The position numbers were made by a program, and so were the translations under genes. Under the pieces are notes generated by a model. It was given only the letters and a program-made list of their open reading frames with translations. It was not told the origin of the DNA and searched no databases. Shown here one piece after another: positions 33,909 through 42,542 of a stretch of DNA of 64,000 bases. Location: the NCBI RefSeq assembly GCF_001431705.1, contig NZ_LJWX01000001.1, forward strand, positions 186,001 through 250,000, written 5' to 3'. Numbering within the stretch: position 1 is the first letter of the stretch; the number at the start of each line of letters is the position of its first letter. This stretch comes from Ferrovum sp. JA12. Lineage in GTDB: Bacteria > Pseudomonadota > Gammaproteobacteria > Burkholderiales > Ferrovaceae.

Positions 33909-34429
33909 TTTTTTTCCTCCCCAAGAATTTCTAACGAATGATGTTTTTTAAAAATCTCATTAATAACAGGAATACTGGTGTCTTCTGCTTTCACTAGTAT
34001 GCCAATTTTGTCTTCGCTTACCCGAGTGTTATACAGAGGACTTCTATTCCCCGGCAGTTTCCAACCAATAAAACAACCTATCACCGTCATCAGTACGCCT
34101 GACAGAATAAAGAACTCATAAGTGAGTACCATATCAGGAGGGATTGGCACCACTGGCCTTCCTCCACGAATTTGATAAATAAAAGAGGCTTGCGCAGAGG
34201 CCACTAAAGTTAAACCCGTTATTGGACCAAACAACACTCCAACCAAGGTAAACAACTGCACATAAACGGGTCTCTTGCCCAGTTTCTCAGATAACTCTGG
34301 GTGTTCAATAGGAGATTTAATCACTACATCTTTCATGCTGAAACCGGGCAGCTTGGTATTATTTAACTCATCTAACACGAGCCCAGCTTCCTCCATATTG
34401 TTATACAGAGCGAGTAAGTATGATTTCAT
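33905..34429 (-). CDS. actD: Alternative complex III subunit ActD (DUF3341)
   Basis: A 174-residue protein with an N-terminal soluble domain starting YLLALYNNMEEAGLVLDEL, then two transmembrane helices and a soluble tail. Length and layout agree with ActD. It shares one base with the end of actC and overlaps actE by 4 bases. Confidence 0.92.
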   Translation of the reverse strand: MKSYLLALYNNMEEAGLVLDELNNTKLPGFSMKDVVIKSPIEHPELSEKLGKRPVYVQLFTLVGVLFGPITGLTLVASAQASFIYQIRGGRPVVPIPPDMVLTYEFFILSGVLMTVIGCFIGWKLPGNRSPLYNTRVSEDKIGILVKAEDTSIPVINEIFKKHHSLEILGEEKK

Positions 34430-35847
34430 TATGCTACCCCTTTCGCTTTGAGCATTTTGCTTTGGTCGTGAACCATCTCTTTCACTTCATACATAGAAAT
34501 CGTTGGGAAAATCTTGCAGTAGAGCATGAACAGCATGGTGAACCAACCAAAACTTCCCGCTACGATGCCGAACTGTACCCAACTTGGCCACCATCCTGAA
34601 GTCCAAGTCCAAGGATATTGAGAATGCCCAAAAGTAGGGGTGATAATTTGTATTCGCTCAAGCCACATTCCAAAATTCAATATGATAGAAACCACCATTA
34701 ATGTAGGTAAATGTGTTCTGACAAACTTGATTAATAATGTAAAAGGCATGACAGTAGAACAAAATACCATTCCCCAAAAAACAGGGGCATAGGTGCCTGT
34801 CATTTTGTCAAGTAATTGCTGTTTTGCAATTTCATTTGCCCCGTACCACACAGTCGAGTATTCAATCAGATTTAAATAATTCCATACCATAGCTATGGCA
34901 AAAGTCATTTTGATTAATTTATTCAAAATCGGCATTGTCATATACGCTTCGAATCGAAAGACGTATCGCAATAAAATAAATAAAGTAATAATGACAGAGC
35001 ATCCTGAATACAAAGCCCCTGCGACAAAGTAAGGAGGGAAAGATGTAATGTGCCATCCAGGGTTTTGTGAGACAGCAAAATCGGTTGACACAATAGAGTG
35101 CACTGATACGGCAAGAGGCATCAAAAAGCAAGCTAATGTCATATAAGTCACTCTGAATGTAGCCCATTGACGATCAGTACCCTGCCAACCTAATGACATA
35201 AATGTATAAAGCTTTTTCCTCGCTCCAGTTGCATTGTCTCGACAGATTGCAAGATCAGGAACCATTCCTGTGTAGAGAAACAACAATGAGGAAGTTAAAT
35301 AAGTACCTATAGCCGTTGCATCCCATACCAAAGGAGAGCTAAAGTTTGGCCACACCCATCTCTCGTTGGGATAAGCCACTACGTAATAAAACTGCCAAAC
35401 TCGACCTAAGTGTATTAACACAAAGAGGGCGGCGGTCAACAAAGAAAAGGTCGTCATTGCTTCTGCATAACGGTAGATAGGTTTCCGCCAGTCTGCATGA
35501 ATGATATGTAGAAGGGCTGATAACAGTGTGCCCGAGTGCCCCATGCCAATCCAAAAAATAAATGTCGCAATATATAAACCCCACACTTGAGGATTATTCA
35601 AATCAGCAACACCCAACCCATTGTCATACTGGTATTTTTCGCAATATACACCAAAAGAAAACAGTGCCATCGCAGCAAAAAATATGACCCAAAATATTGG
35701 TCTTGGACGGTCTAAACTACGTAAAACATCCTTATTAATTTGCGCCCAACTGACGTCTTTATCAATATCCAGGTCCTTTGGAACGAATTTTTTCTCTATA
35801 TGTATTTCGTTATCATCCGGCACATCATGCTTGATCATATGACTCAT
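34429..35847 (-). CDS. actC: Alternative complex III membrane subunit ActC (NrfD family)
   Basis: A 472-residue protein of about ten helices. It contains WGLYIATFIFWIGMGHSGTL, LSALLHIIHADWRKPIYR, HLGRVWQFYY, and VSVHSIVSTDFAVSQNPGWH, all characteristic of ActC, which with ActF forms the quinol-oxidising membrane part of ACIII. It follows the Fe-S subunit by 49 bases and has a GAGAGGAAA ribosome site. Confidence 0.95.
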   Translation of the reverse strand: MSHMIKHDVPDDNEIHIEKKFVPKDLDIDKDVSWAQINKDVLRSLDRPRPIFWVIFFAAMALFSFGVYCEKYQYDNGLGVADLNNPQVWGLYIATFIFWIGMGHSGTLLSALLHIIHADWRKPIYRYAEAMTTFSLLTAALFVLIHLGRVWQFYYVVAYPNERWVWPNFSSPLVWDATAIGTYLTSSLLFLYTGMVPDLAICRDNATGARKKLYTFMSLGWQGTDRQWATFRVTYMTLACFLMPLAVSVHSIVSTDFAVSQNPGWHITSFPPYFVAGALYSGCSVIITLFILLRYVFRFEAYMTMPILNKLIKMTFAIAMVWNYLNLIEYSTVWYGANEIAKQQLLDKMTGTYAPVFWGMVFCSTVMPFTLLIKFVRTHLPTLMVVSIILNFGMWLERIQIITPTFGHSQYPWTWTSGWWPSWVQFGIVAGSFGWFTMLFMLYCKIFPTISMYEVKEMVHDQSKMLKAKGVA

Positions 35848-35896
35848 AAAATTTCCTCTCTCCCTTATCCCTTACCGAGACCTATTATTTATTTCC

Positions 35897-36745
35897 TTAT
35901 GCTTCTAAATCTCTCACACGCTCTAAATACACCACTGACGGATAAGTCCTAAATTCTTCAAAAATTCGATATCCTCTTAAGTTTTCATCTTTCTTTTGCT
36001 CATCTTTCTCAAGGGCTATTTGCTGATTTTTCCATTTTTTGGCCACTTGTGATTGTGGGTTAGCAAGATTACCAAAAGTGATTGCAGAGGTGGGGCAAGC
36101 TTGAGCACAGGCCGTCGTTACTTCTCCATCGCGCACCAAACGTCCATCTGTTTTAGCATGATCCATGGACTCTCTTAATCGTTGCACACAAAATGTACAT
36201 TTCTCCATAACCCCTTTACTTCTCACTGAAACATCAGGATTGAGTTGTAACTCTAATGGATTAGGCCAGGCTGTATCAGCATATTGCCACCAATTAAAAT
36301 AGCGAACTTTGTAAGGACAATTGGCGGAACAATAACGAGAACCCACACAACGGTTATAAACTTGTGTATTAAGTCCGTCAGCTGAATGGTGCGTGGCGCC
36401 AACAGGACATACCACTTCACAGGGAGCCGCTTCACACTGCTGACACATCATAGGTAAAAACTGAGCCCCCCTATCTGGTACCATATCAACAGGAACGCTT
36501 TCACCCTCCCCCCAATATCGTTCAATACGCAACCAATGCATAGCATGACCTTTCTCATACCTTTCCTTCCCTACCACTGGTAAATTGTTTTCTGCATAGC
36601 ATGCAGTTGTACAAGCATTGCATCCTGTACAGGCGTCTAAATCAATCACCATGGCCCACTTATAATCAGCATTCTTATACTGATCTAAATAAGGACGACG
36701 GGACCTGAAACTTGTCCAATTTTTTATTAAATTATTTAAAGACAT
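35897..36745 (-). CDS. actB2: Alternative complex III iron-sulfur subunit (C-terminal half of ActB as a separate protein)
   Basis: A 282-residue ferredoxin-like protein with four cysteine motifs: CTGCNACTTAC, CQQCEAAPCEVVC, CVGSRYCSANC and CTFC...CAQAC, matching the NrfC-type Fe-S domain that forms the C-terminus of ActB. In described complexes the molybdopterin-like and Fe-S parts are one polypeptide; here they are two genes. The ATG stands behind a perfect AAGGAGGT Shine-Dalgarno that lies in the last codons of the upstream half, so this is a real start and not a frameshift. Confidence 0.93.
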   Translation of the reverse strand: MSLNNLIKNWTSFRSRRPYLDQYKNADYKWAMVIDLDACTGCNACTTACYAENNLPVVGKERYEKGHAMHWLRIERYWGEGESVPVDMVPDRGAQFLPMMCQQCEAAPCEVVCPVGATHHSADGLNTQVYNRCVGSRYCSANCPYKVRYFNWWQYADTAWPNPLELQLNPDVSVRSKGVMEKCTFCVQRLRESMDHAKTDGRLVRDGEVTTACAQACPTSAITFGNLANPQSQVAKKWKNQQIALEKDEQKKDENLRGYRIFEEFRTYPSVVYLERVRDLEA

Positions 36746-36747
36746 GA

Positions 36748-38973
36748 CTACACCTCCTTACTTAATTCTGCTTTATCAGCTGCCATAGTTGCGACGAGTT
36801 TCCTTCCCTGTTGCAATGTAGTTGGACCTTCATCTTTGACAACCTTTTCATTGAGAGCAGTTTTAGTGACTTGAACCCTAGTTGCGAACAATGCTAACTC
36901 ACCTGTCTTTTCATCTGTGATAGGGTTAATAATTTTGAAAGGATTAACCCCTCGATTGGACGCATATCTTCCGTATGCTGTATGTCCCTGTCCAAAGGGG
37001 ATGGAGACCGTATTGGGCTGAATTCCAGGAAACAAATAAGCTTTAGCCAAAACAGATCCCATGGATGATTTGATTTCTAAAATATCCCCTTCACGAACTT
37101 GCATGTCCTGTGCAGTTTTAGGATTAATTTCAACCCATGAATCCCATACAACCGTAGTCATAGGGTCCGGTGACTCTTGTAACCAGGGAAGGTTAGCATG
37201 TCGACCGTCGCGCATATCTGCTTTTACTGAAGGCACAAAATAAAATGGATAGTTAACGTCTTCAGGATGAGTCTCAACCTTAGGTAAATTTACTGACTCA
37301 ATCTTTACTTTATCAATTTGCGCTTCTTTGAGAGGGACATGCAATACCCCGTTCATTAATGCACTATCCCAAAAATCATCATCGCTTAAAGTTGATTTAA
37401 AAACCGGTTTAGATTTCACTACAGCTTCTCTAATGTAAGAATAATAATCAGGATATTTACTGTAGCTTTTCTCATCACGTTCTTTTAACAATGTTAACAA
37501 CACATCACCAAAACTCTTGGTATGCGCATGAAGCTTTTCCATTAAAGGTTGCTGAATGCCGATTTCAATAGCCTCTGGTTGATAACTGGCAAGATGAGTA
37601 CCAAACTCTTCCACAGGTGAGAGTAAAGGTAAAACGACGTCGCATAACTCTGCTGTCTCATCAAGCTGAGTAACCATTGCTATTTTTAGAGGAACGTTAC
37701 TTAATTTATTTTTTAGTTCAATAAAAGCTGGAGCGGTATAAACTGGATTAACCCCCATCATGAATAACACTTTTACATTCTTAGCATCTAACTGATTATT
37801 TAGAGCCACTAAACCTTGGTAGTTACCATTGACATGCGTCATTTGCGGAAACGGATTTTCCATTGGCGCCGTCACTGTTTTTCCAACATTACCCAAAATA
37901 ACGTTTAATAACTCAATGGCGTAAGCATTCTGATAACCCTGTTGGTGCCCCTCTGCAGACAACCCGGACAACACCAATGTAGGCGTTTTTTCCCACATCA
38001 TGGCGATCAAGTGTCCAATGGCATCTGGATTTATTCCTGTTATTTGGCCCACAGTATACTTATCGTAAGCTTTAAGTGATTCGGTTAATTCTGTTGGTAG
38101 CGTCGTGTCATACTCAGGATGCTGGATTAATGCATTCGCGAGACCTAAAGCAAAAACTCCTTCTGTACCTGGGCGTATGGGATACCAACGATCTGCATTA
38201 CCTCCTGTTAAGGTCATACGTGGCTCTATCTGAATTAACGTACCACGAGGGGCTTTTCTAAATTGAGCATATTGATTTGCAAGATAAACAGGAGAGACTC
38301 CGGCACCCAGAAAATCATTACCAAATGAGAGAATCAATCTGGCTTCTTTTATTTTATGTACAGGATTAGTGTACCCATAAATATTTTCCCTAACTTGGTC
38401 ACCAACTTGAGTGGACAGGGAGTCATAGGCAATATGATTTTTCGAATCATAACTTTCTAAAAAGTTGTTAATTAATACCTTTTGATGGCCACTGACACTG
38501 TTAGTAAGAAATACAATTTCATTCCCTTTGATTCGACTGTCTTTACCTAACCCATCATTAACTATTTTCATAGCCTGGTCCCAGGATGCAGTTACTAATT
38601 TACCACCCTCTCTAATCATTGGGGTAGTTAAACGATCAGGGTTATATTGCAACTGAATACTGGCTTGACCTAAACCGCAAATTTTTCCATTACTTATAAT
38701 TGAATTAGGGTTCCCTTCTAATTTTAGTACTCTACCCTCTCTCACTCGACCCATAACACCGCAATGAGAAGGACATTGAGTACAAGTTGATGCATAAAAA
38801 ACGCTATTACCAGGAACTACAAAATCCTCTGGCTGAACATAGGACTGAACTTTTTCTACACCCGACTCAATGGAAGTGTTCCCACATCCTGCAAGCGTTG
38901 CCGCAGCCCCACTTATACCTAATATTTTAAGGAAATCTCTGCGTTCTACTATTGGTCTTTTTTCTGCTGCCAT
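36748..38973 (-). CDS. actB1: Alternative complex III molybdopterin-oxidoreductase-like subunit (N-terminal half of ActB)
   Basis: A 741-residue protein. The N-terminus has a twin-arginine motif (ERRDFLKI) and a lipobox-like LAGC. The body follows the molybdopterin oxidoreductase fold, which in ACIII binds no molybdenum. The classic cluster motif C-x2-C-x3-C-x27-C (CTQCPSHC ... KIC) is fully kept. I chose the ATG at 38973 because a GGGGGAGAG site precedes it and the Tat signal begins there; the longer start at 39054 would overlap actA. Confidence 0.93.
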   Translation of the reverse strand: MAAEKRPIVERRDFLKILGISGAAATLAGCGNTSIESGVEKVQSYVQPEDFVVPGNSVFYASTCTQCPSHCGVMGRVREGRVLKLEGNPNSIISNGKICGLGQASIQLQYNPDRLTTPMIREGGKLVTASWDQAMKIVNDGLGKDSRIKGNEIVFLTNSVSGHQKVLINNFLESYDSKNHIAYDSLSTQVGDQVRENIYGYTNPVHKIKEARLILSFGNDFLGAGVSPVYLANQYAQFRKAPRGTLIQIEPRMTLTGGNADRWYPIRPGTEGVFALGLANALIQHPEYDTTLPTELTESLKAYDKYTVGQITGINPDAIGHLIAMMWEKTPTLVLSGLSAEGHQQGYQNAYAIELLNVILGNVGKTVTAPMENPFPQMTHVNGNYQGLVALNNQLDAKNVKVLFMMGVNPVYTAPAFIELKNKLSNVPLKIAMVTQLDETAELCDVVLPLLSPVEEFGTHLASYQPEAIEIGIQQPLMEKLHAHTKSFGDVLLTLLKERDEKSYSKYPDYYSYIREAVVKSKPVFKSTLSDDDFWDSALMNGVLHVPLKEAQIDKVKIESVNLPKVETHPEDVNYPFYFVPSVKADMRDGRHANLPWLQESPDPMTTVVWDSWVEINPKTAQDMQVREGDILEIKSSMGSVLAKAYLFPGIQPNTVSIPFGQGHTAYGRYASNRGVNPFKIINPITDEKTGELALFATRVQVTKTALNEKVVKDEGPTTLQQGRKLVATMAADKAELSKEV

Positions 38974-39019
38974 GGCTCTCTCCCCCGTATCTATACTTTC
39001 TTGCTTTTTTACAGGCATC

Positions 39020-39637
39020 TTATTTATGGCACATCCAACAATCATTGGGGCCATTTGTTGTTTTTAAATTAACTTTGCTAATTTGATGATCTTTTTTGTG
39101 GCAATCAATACACCATCCCATAGAAATCGCTTTAACTCGTCTTGCAGTGGTCATATTGGCTACGTCTCCATGACAATACCCACATACCTCTCTCACCGGA
39201 CGTTTATCTTGAAAGTAAAATCTTTGAATATGTCGCTCATGATTAAATCGAACAAAATCTGGTAAATCATGTACTTTTTTCCAGGGAATAGAGATATGGT
39301 TATCCCAGTACCAGAATAGTTTTTTAATTCTAGGGCGATCCCGTACCTCAGGAATCATTTTATGACAACCAATACATTTATCTAAACGAGGAATTCCTGA
39401 TACGGCGCTTCTTCTAGCATAAGTATGACAATACATGCAGTTGATTTTCATCACATTAGCATGAGTGTAGTGAGGAAACTCAATGGGCTGTTCTACTTTA
39501 GGACCAAGAGCATTGTAGCCATCTATAGTTTGAGTACCGGGCGCCCCCCCAGGATGAAATGCCTCCGCATGACCTAATTGAGCCAGCATTGAAAACAAAA
39601 TACCAAAAAAGAAAAGTTCTATTTTTTTTATATTCAC
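39020..39637 (-). CDS. actA: Alternative complex III pentahaem cytochrome c ActA
   Basis: A 205-residue exported cytochrome with five CxxCH sites: CMYCH, CIGCH, CGYCH, CIDCH and CWMCH, the number expected for ActA. The N-terminus is a signal or anchor helix ending near GHAEA. I chose the GTG at 39637, behind GAGGAGGAG, over an ATG at 39697 that would put charged residues ahead of the signal. It is the first gene of the act operon. Confidence 0.95.
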   Translation of the reverse strand: MNIKKIELFFFGILFSMLAQLGHAEAFHPGGAPGTQTIDGYNALGPKVEQPIEFPHYTHANVMKINCMYCHTYARRSAVSGIPRLDKCIGCHKMIPEVRDRPRIKKLFWYWDNHISIPWKKVHDLPDFVRFNHERHIQRFYFQDKRPVREVCGYCHGDVANMTTARRVKAISMGWCIDCHKKDHQISKVNLKTTNGPNDCWMCHK

Positions 39638-39864
39638 GTCAATCTCCTCCTCAAAGATTAGACTTTTGCAAGATTTAGTTGTTTTTTTGCAACGCAAAAA
39701 AATTCAACCCTAAAAAACACTTGCGTTAACAATAATTATTATTTATAGTGCAAGAATCCCCAAATTTTGCTTTTTTTTATGATAAAAATGCAACTCATTT
39801 TATTTAAACTGTGCATCTTTAAGTTAATCGTTAAATTTAATTCAGATTGGACAAAACGTTAGAG

Positions 39865-39897
39865 ACAAAAAAAGCGGCGTGCAAGGCACCCCGCTTT
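39865..39897 (-). terminator. Terminator of the HiPIP gene
   Basis: On the minus strand AAAGCGG pairs with CCGCTTT with an inner GTGC/GCAC stem, followed by a T run (plus-strand A at 39867-39873). It separates HiPIP from actA, so the two are transcribed separately. The remaining 39638-39864 stretch is AT-rich and must hold the act promoter, which I could not place with confidence. Confidence 0.8.
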
Positions 39898-39910
39898 CAG
39901 ATGAAAAATA

Positions 39911-40198
39911 TTAACCAGCTTTTTGAACGAAACCGTTGCAATAGCAGTTTTGGCAAATCTCATCATCTCCTGGATAAAGCTTACAACCACTATGGTTTAA
40001 ATCAGCCTTAGGCAAGAAGTTCATACAAACTGCACAATGCTTAGCACCGTTTGGTTTGGTTTGAAATTTAAGAGCAGCACGAACAGCGGTGTTTTGATGC
40101 GCTGATGCTGAAGTTGATAAGCCAACTAGAGGAGCTGCAACTAAAGCAATTGAGCCCATCTTTAATAGTTGACGACGTGATAGTTTAATGTCTTCCAT
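39911..40198 (-). CDS. High-potential iron-sulfur protein (HiPIP)
   Basis: A 95-residue precursor with a Tat signal (LSRRQLLKMG, cleavage near ASA-H). The mature part has the HiPIP cysteine spacing: Cys55, Cys58, Cys72 and Cys87 for one [4Fe-4S] cluster, with the usual GCKLYPG and YCNGF segments. HiPIPs are soluble periplasmic electron carriers to oxidases or reaction centres, and relatives (Iro) occur in iron oxidisers. Two further cysteines (82 and 85) next to the last ligand are unusual. It is divergent from cytochrome c4 and followed by its own terminator. Confidence 0.93.
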   Translation of the reverse strand: MEDIKLSRRQLLKMGSIALVAAPLVGLSTSASAHQNTAVRAALKFQTKPNGAKHCAVCMNFLPKADLNHSGCKLYPGDDEICQNCYCNGFVQKAG

Positions 40199-40527
40199 GA
40201 AATATCCCCCAAAACATAATGATGTTATTAAATAAACCAGCTTTCAAACTTATTTTTTCACATGTGACTGTGTCAGACCAGTTGTTTGAATAACTGACAT
40301 GTACTTAGCGTATCTCTAAAAAAAAATGTTGTCAAACGTTTATTACAAGAATATTTTGCCATTACGTACCTTGTTACAATTTAATACTATTAATAATAAG
40401 AAATAACCAACTAGTTATTGATCGTTATTTTTTTTTAGGTTATGCTCATAAAAAAATATAGTGGCTTTTTAAAATAATTTAGAGAAGTCGTATTCACATT
40501 TTAATACCTTTAAGATTGGGGGGGTAA
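40199..40527. promoter_or_regulatory. Divergent promoter region between HiPIP and cytochrome c4
   Basis: 329 bases, very AT-rich, without ORFs. On the plus strand two promoter-like pairs occur: TTGTCA-17-TATTTT (40329-40357) and TTGTTA-17-TAATAA (40371-40399), either able to serve the cytochrome c4 gene. An inverted repeat TGTCAG ... CTGACA (40271-40276 and 40294-40299) lies about 75-100 bases upstream of the HiPIP start and could be an operator. The GGGGGGG just before the c4 start is its ribosome site. Confidence 0.45.
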
Positions 40528-41271
40528 ATGTATAAATCAATAAAAATCGCTAGCCTTACAGTAGCTTTATTTTCTTCATTATTTTCCGGTTTCGCTATGG
40601 CTGAGGGTATACCAATGGACGGAAACCCTGCAAACGGAAAACAAATTTTCATGAACGGTAAGGGTCCTGTTGTTGCTTGCATGACCTGTCACGGTCCCAC
40701 TGGATGGGGAACAGAAGCAATGGGAGCGCCTCGATTAGCTAACCTCGGCTATCCTTATATCGTTAAACAACTCACTGATCTAGCGGAAGGACGTCGTGTT
40801 CCACAAGGTGCTGGCGCAGTTATGCCCTATTTTGCTAGTCAATTAACACCTCAAGAAAGAAAAGATATCGCCGCCTACGTGAACACGTTAAATACCACAC
40901 CGGAACTTTCTGATTTAAAAGATATCCAATCAAGTGGACAGCCTGTAGGTGTTCGATACAAGGGTGAGATTCTAGTTAAGTATGGTGTGAGTGGAAAGGT
41001 ATCAGCTTGCGTCTCCTGTCATGGTTACAATGGGCGCGGTGCACCACCCGTCTTCCCAGTAATTGGTCAACAAAAATTCACTTATCTTGTTAATCAGTTA
41101 CACAACTGGAGAGATAAAAGCCGTAATAATGACCCATATCAAATGATGGAAGTGATTGCTAGTAAGTTAACGGATCAAGATATACTTGATGCAGCAACCT
41201 ACCTTGCCACTGCACCTAGAACTACAGATGGTGGTAGTGACTACACTTCATTTAGCGCGAAAACACAGTAA
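40528..41271 (+). CDS. Dihaem cytochrome c4-type protein
   Basis: A 247-residue exported protein with a signal peptide (ending AMA-E) and two homologous cytochrome domains, haem sites CMTCH and CVSCH. Distal Met candidates lie in VMPYFASQL and in the DPYQMMEVI region. Cytochromes c4 shuttle electrons from quinol-oxidising complexes to cbb3 oxidases, which fits the neighbourhood. A strong terminator follows. Confidence 0.93.
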   Translation: MYKSIKIASLTVALFSSLFSGFAMAEGIPMDGNPANGKQIFMNGKGPVVACMTCHGPTGWGTEAMGAPRLANLGYPYIVKQLTDLAEGRRVPQGAGAVMPYFASQLTPQERKDIAAYVNTLNTTPELSDLKDIQSSGQPVGVRYKGEILVKYGVSGKVSACVSCHGYNGRGAPPVFPVIGQQKFTYLVNQLHNWRDKSRNNDPYQMMEVIASKLTDQDILDAATYLATAPRTTDGGSDYTSFSAKTQ

Positions 41272-41291
41272 TCCCACTGTGTGATAAATCT

Positions 41292-41322
41292 AAAACCCGC
41301 GCTTTAGTGCGGGTTTTTTTTT
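41292..41322 (+). terminator. Rho-independent terminator after cytochrome c4
   Basis: AAAACCCGC pairs with GCGGGTTTT with a small loop, followed by a run of nine or more T. The next gene starts only about 15 bases later on the same strand, so partial read-through may control the 41335-43509 genes. Confidence 0.92.
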
Positions 41323-41334
41323 AAGAGATTAACT

Positions 41335-41907
41335 ATGGCAACAAATAAGTTTAGAGTTGGTGAGAAGGTACTGTTTGGTGTTATTGGCCTCATTGCAGTA
41401 TTTGCGATTGTTAGTTTCATTGGTTTAGAAATTTATCGATCCAAGCTTAAACACCCCATGTATCAAATAAATGATAGTTTTACATTTACCGAGGCGGGGC
41501 TTAGAGGTTCAGTATTATTTCGAGACAGAGGATGTACCAGTTGTCATAGGGCTGTGAGAAATGGTACTAATAACGGGGTAGATTTAGATGGAGTGGGTAC
41601 AAAAAGAAATTTTGTATACTTACTGAAGTTTCTACACAAACCTGAAGCTACCTATGACGCTAAAACGGTTGACCATGGTCCTTTTAAAGAAGCCGCATAT
41701 GTTTCAAATCTACCTGATAAAGAATTAAACGATTTAGCAACTTTCTTGTCAGAACTAAAAGCAAGACAAGGGGCTGCCGATTCGCCAATGCCCATGCCAG
41801 AGCGTTCAGGGTTTGTTGACGAAATGGTGAGTATTTGGGCACCAAAAAACTGGAAAAAAGAACACAAAGATCTTAGAATAGAAGCTGGAGAGCCACCAGC
41901 TAAATAA
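41335..41907 (+). CDS. Membrane-anchored monohaem cytochrome c paired with a short oxidase-I-like protein
   Basis: A 190-residue protein: an RVGEK lead, a transmembrane helix (about residues 11-34), one haem site CTSCH (67-71) and a segment LDGVGTKRNFVYLLKFL that mirrors the cytochrome at 27224. Where that paralogue has its distal Met (MPSY), this one has Ala or Glu, so the sixth haem ligand must be another residue or absent. The C-terminal tail is extended and charged. The arrangement with the next gene recalls NorC followed by NorB, but with a drastically shortened partner. Confidence 0.85.
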   Translation: MATNKFRVGEKVLFGVIGLIAVFAIVSFIGLEIYRSKLKHPMYQINDSFTFTEAGLRGSVLFRDRGCTSCHRAVRNGTNNGVDLDGVGTKRNFVYLLKFLHKPEATYDAKTVDHGPFKEAAYVSNLPDKELNDLATFLSELKARQGAADSPMPMPERSGFVDEMVSIWAPKNWKKEHKDLRIEAGEPPAK

Positions 41908-41922
41908 CATGGAGAAATAAAA

Positions 41923-42510
41923 ATGACAACCGCTCGTCCCTATCATGCAGAAATTTATCATCCAGACTATACTCGTTATACCCTTTTATTTGTTTACGCC
42001 TGCGTCACCTATGCCATTATTGGCTTCTCTTGGGGCGCCATTATGGGAGGAATCCCAGCTCTGAGGAACTTCGTGGACTACGCCCCTCACGGTAAACTGA
42101 TCCTTCTTGCACATGGTCATATTAACCTGTTAGGTTGGGTTGAAATGGCAATTTTTGGTGCAATTTATTATGTCATCCCACGTCTTGTTAACCGTCCAAT
42201 ATATAGTCTGAAATTAGTCAAGGTACATTTTTGGATTCATAATGTAGGCTTAATGGGCATGGTTGTTCTTTTCACTGTGGCAGGCGCAATTGGCGGATAC
42301 ACACCTGATGAACACAGCGAGAGAATGGTCAGTCACTTAATGGCTGGGGTAGGCATCTTTGGCACTCTGGTATTACTTGCCAACATTATTTGGGGATACA
42401 ATATTTTCAAAACAGGTAAAAAAGGTCCTGATTCTGTCATGATCAACGAAGTCAAAACAGAAACCAGGGTTAATCCTTCCTTTTCGACTAATAGCTTAGT
42501 TAACTCCTAA
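41923..42510 (+). CDS. Short haem-copper-oxidase subunit I-like membrane protein
   Basis: A 195-residue protein with about five helices. LLAHGHINLLGWVEMAIFGA matches helix II of CcoN/NorB-type proteins including the haem-binding His, followed by YYVIPR and KLVKVHFWIHNVG. The CuB and high-spin haem ligands of helices VI, VII and X are missing. Another His (MVSHLMAG) precedes the final helix and could complete a bis-His haem b site (inference). A homologue is at 19807. The gene follows the anchored cytochrome by 15 bases and is surely co-expressed. Confidence 0.78.
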   Translation: MTTARPYHAEIYHPDYTRYTLLFVYACVTYAIIGFSWGAIMGGIPALRNFVDYAPHGKLILLAHGHINLLGWVEMAIFGAIYYVIPRLVNRPIYSLKLVKVHFWIHNVGLMGMVVLFTVAGAIGGYTPDEHSERMVSHLMAGVGIFGTLVLLANIIWGYNIFKTGKKGPDSVMINEVKTETRVNPSFSTNSLVNS

Positions 42511-42542
42511 GATTTTTATCATAAAATCTTGAAACCATAGCC

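Noticed and set aside
36740-36765. Frameshift or sequencing error splitting actB
   Set aside because: A stop codon plus perfect Shine-Dalgarno and ATG at the proper distance show two genuine genes.
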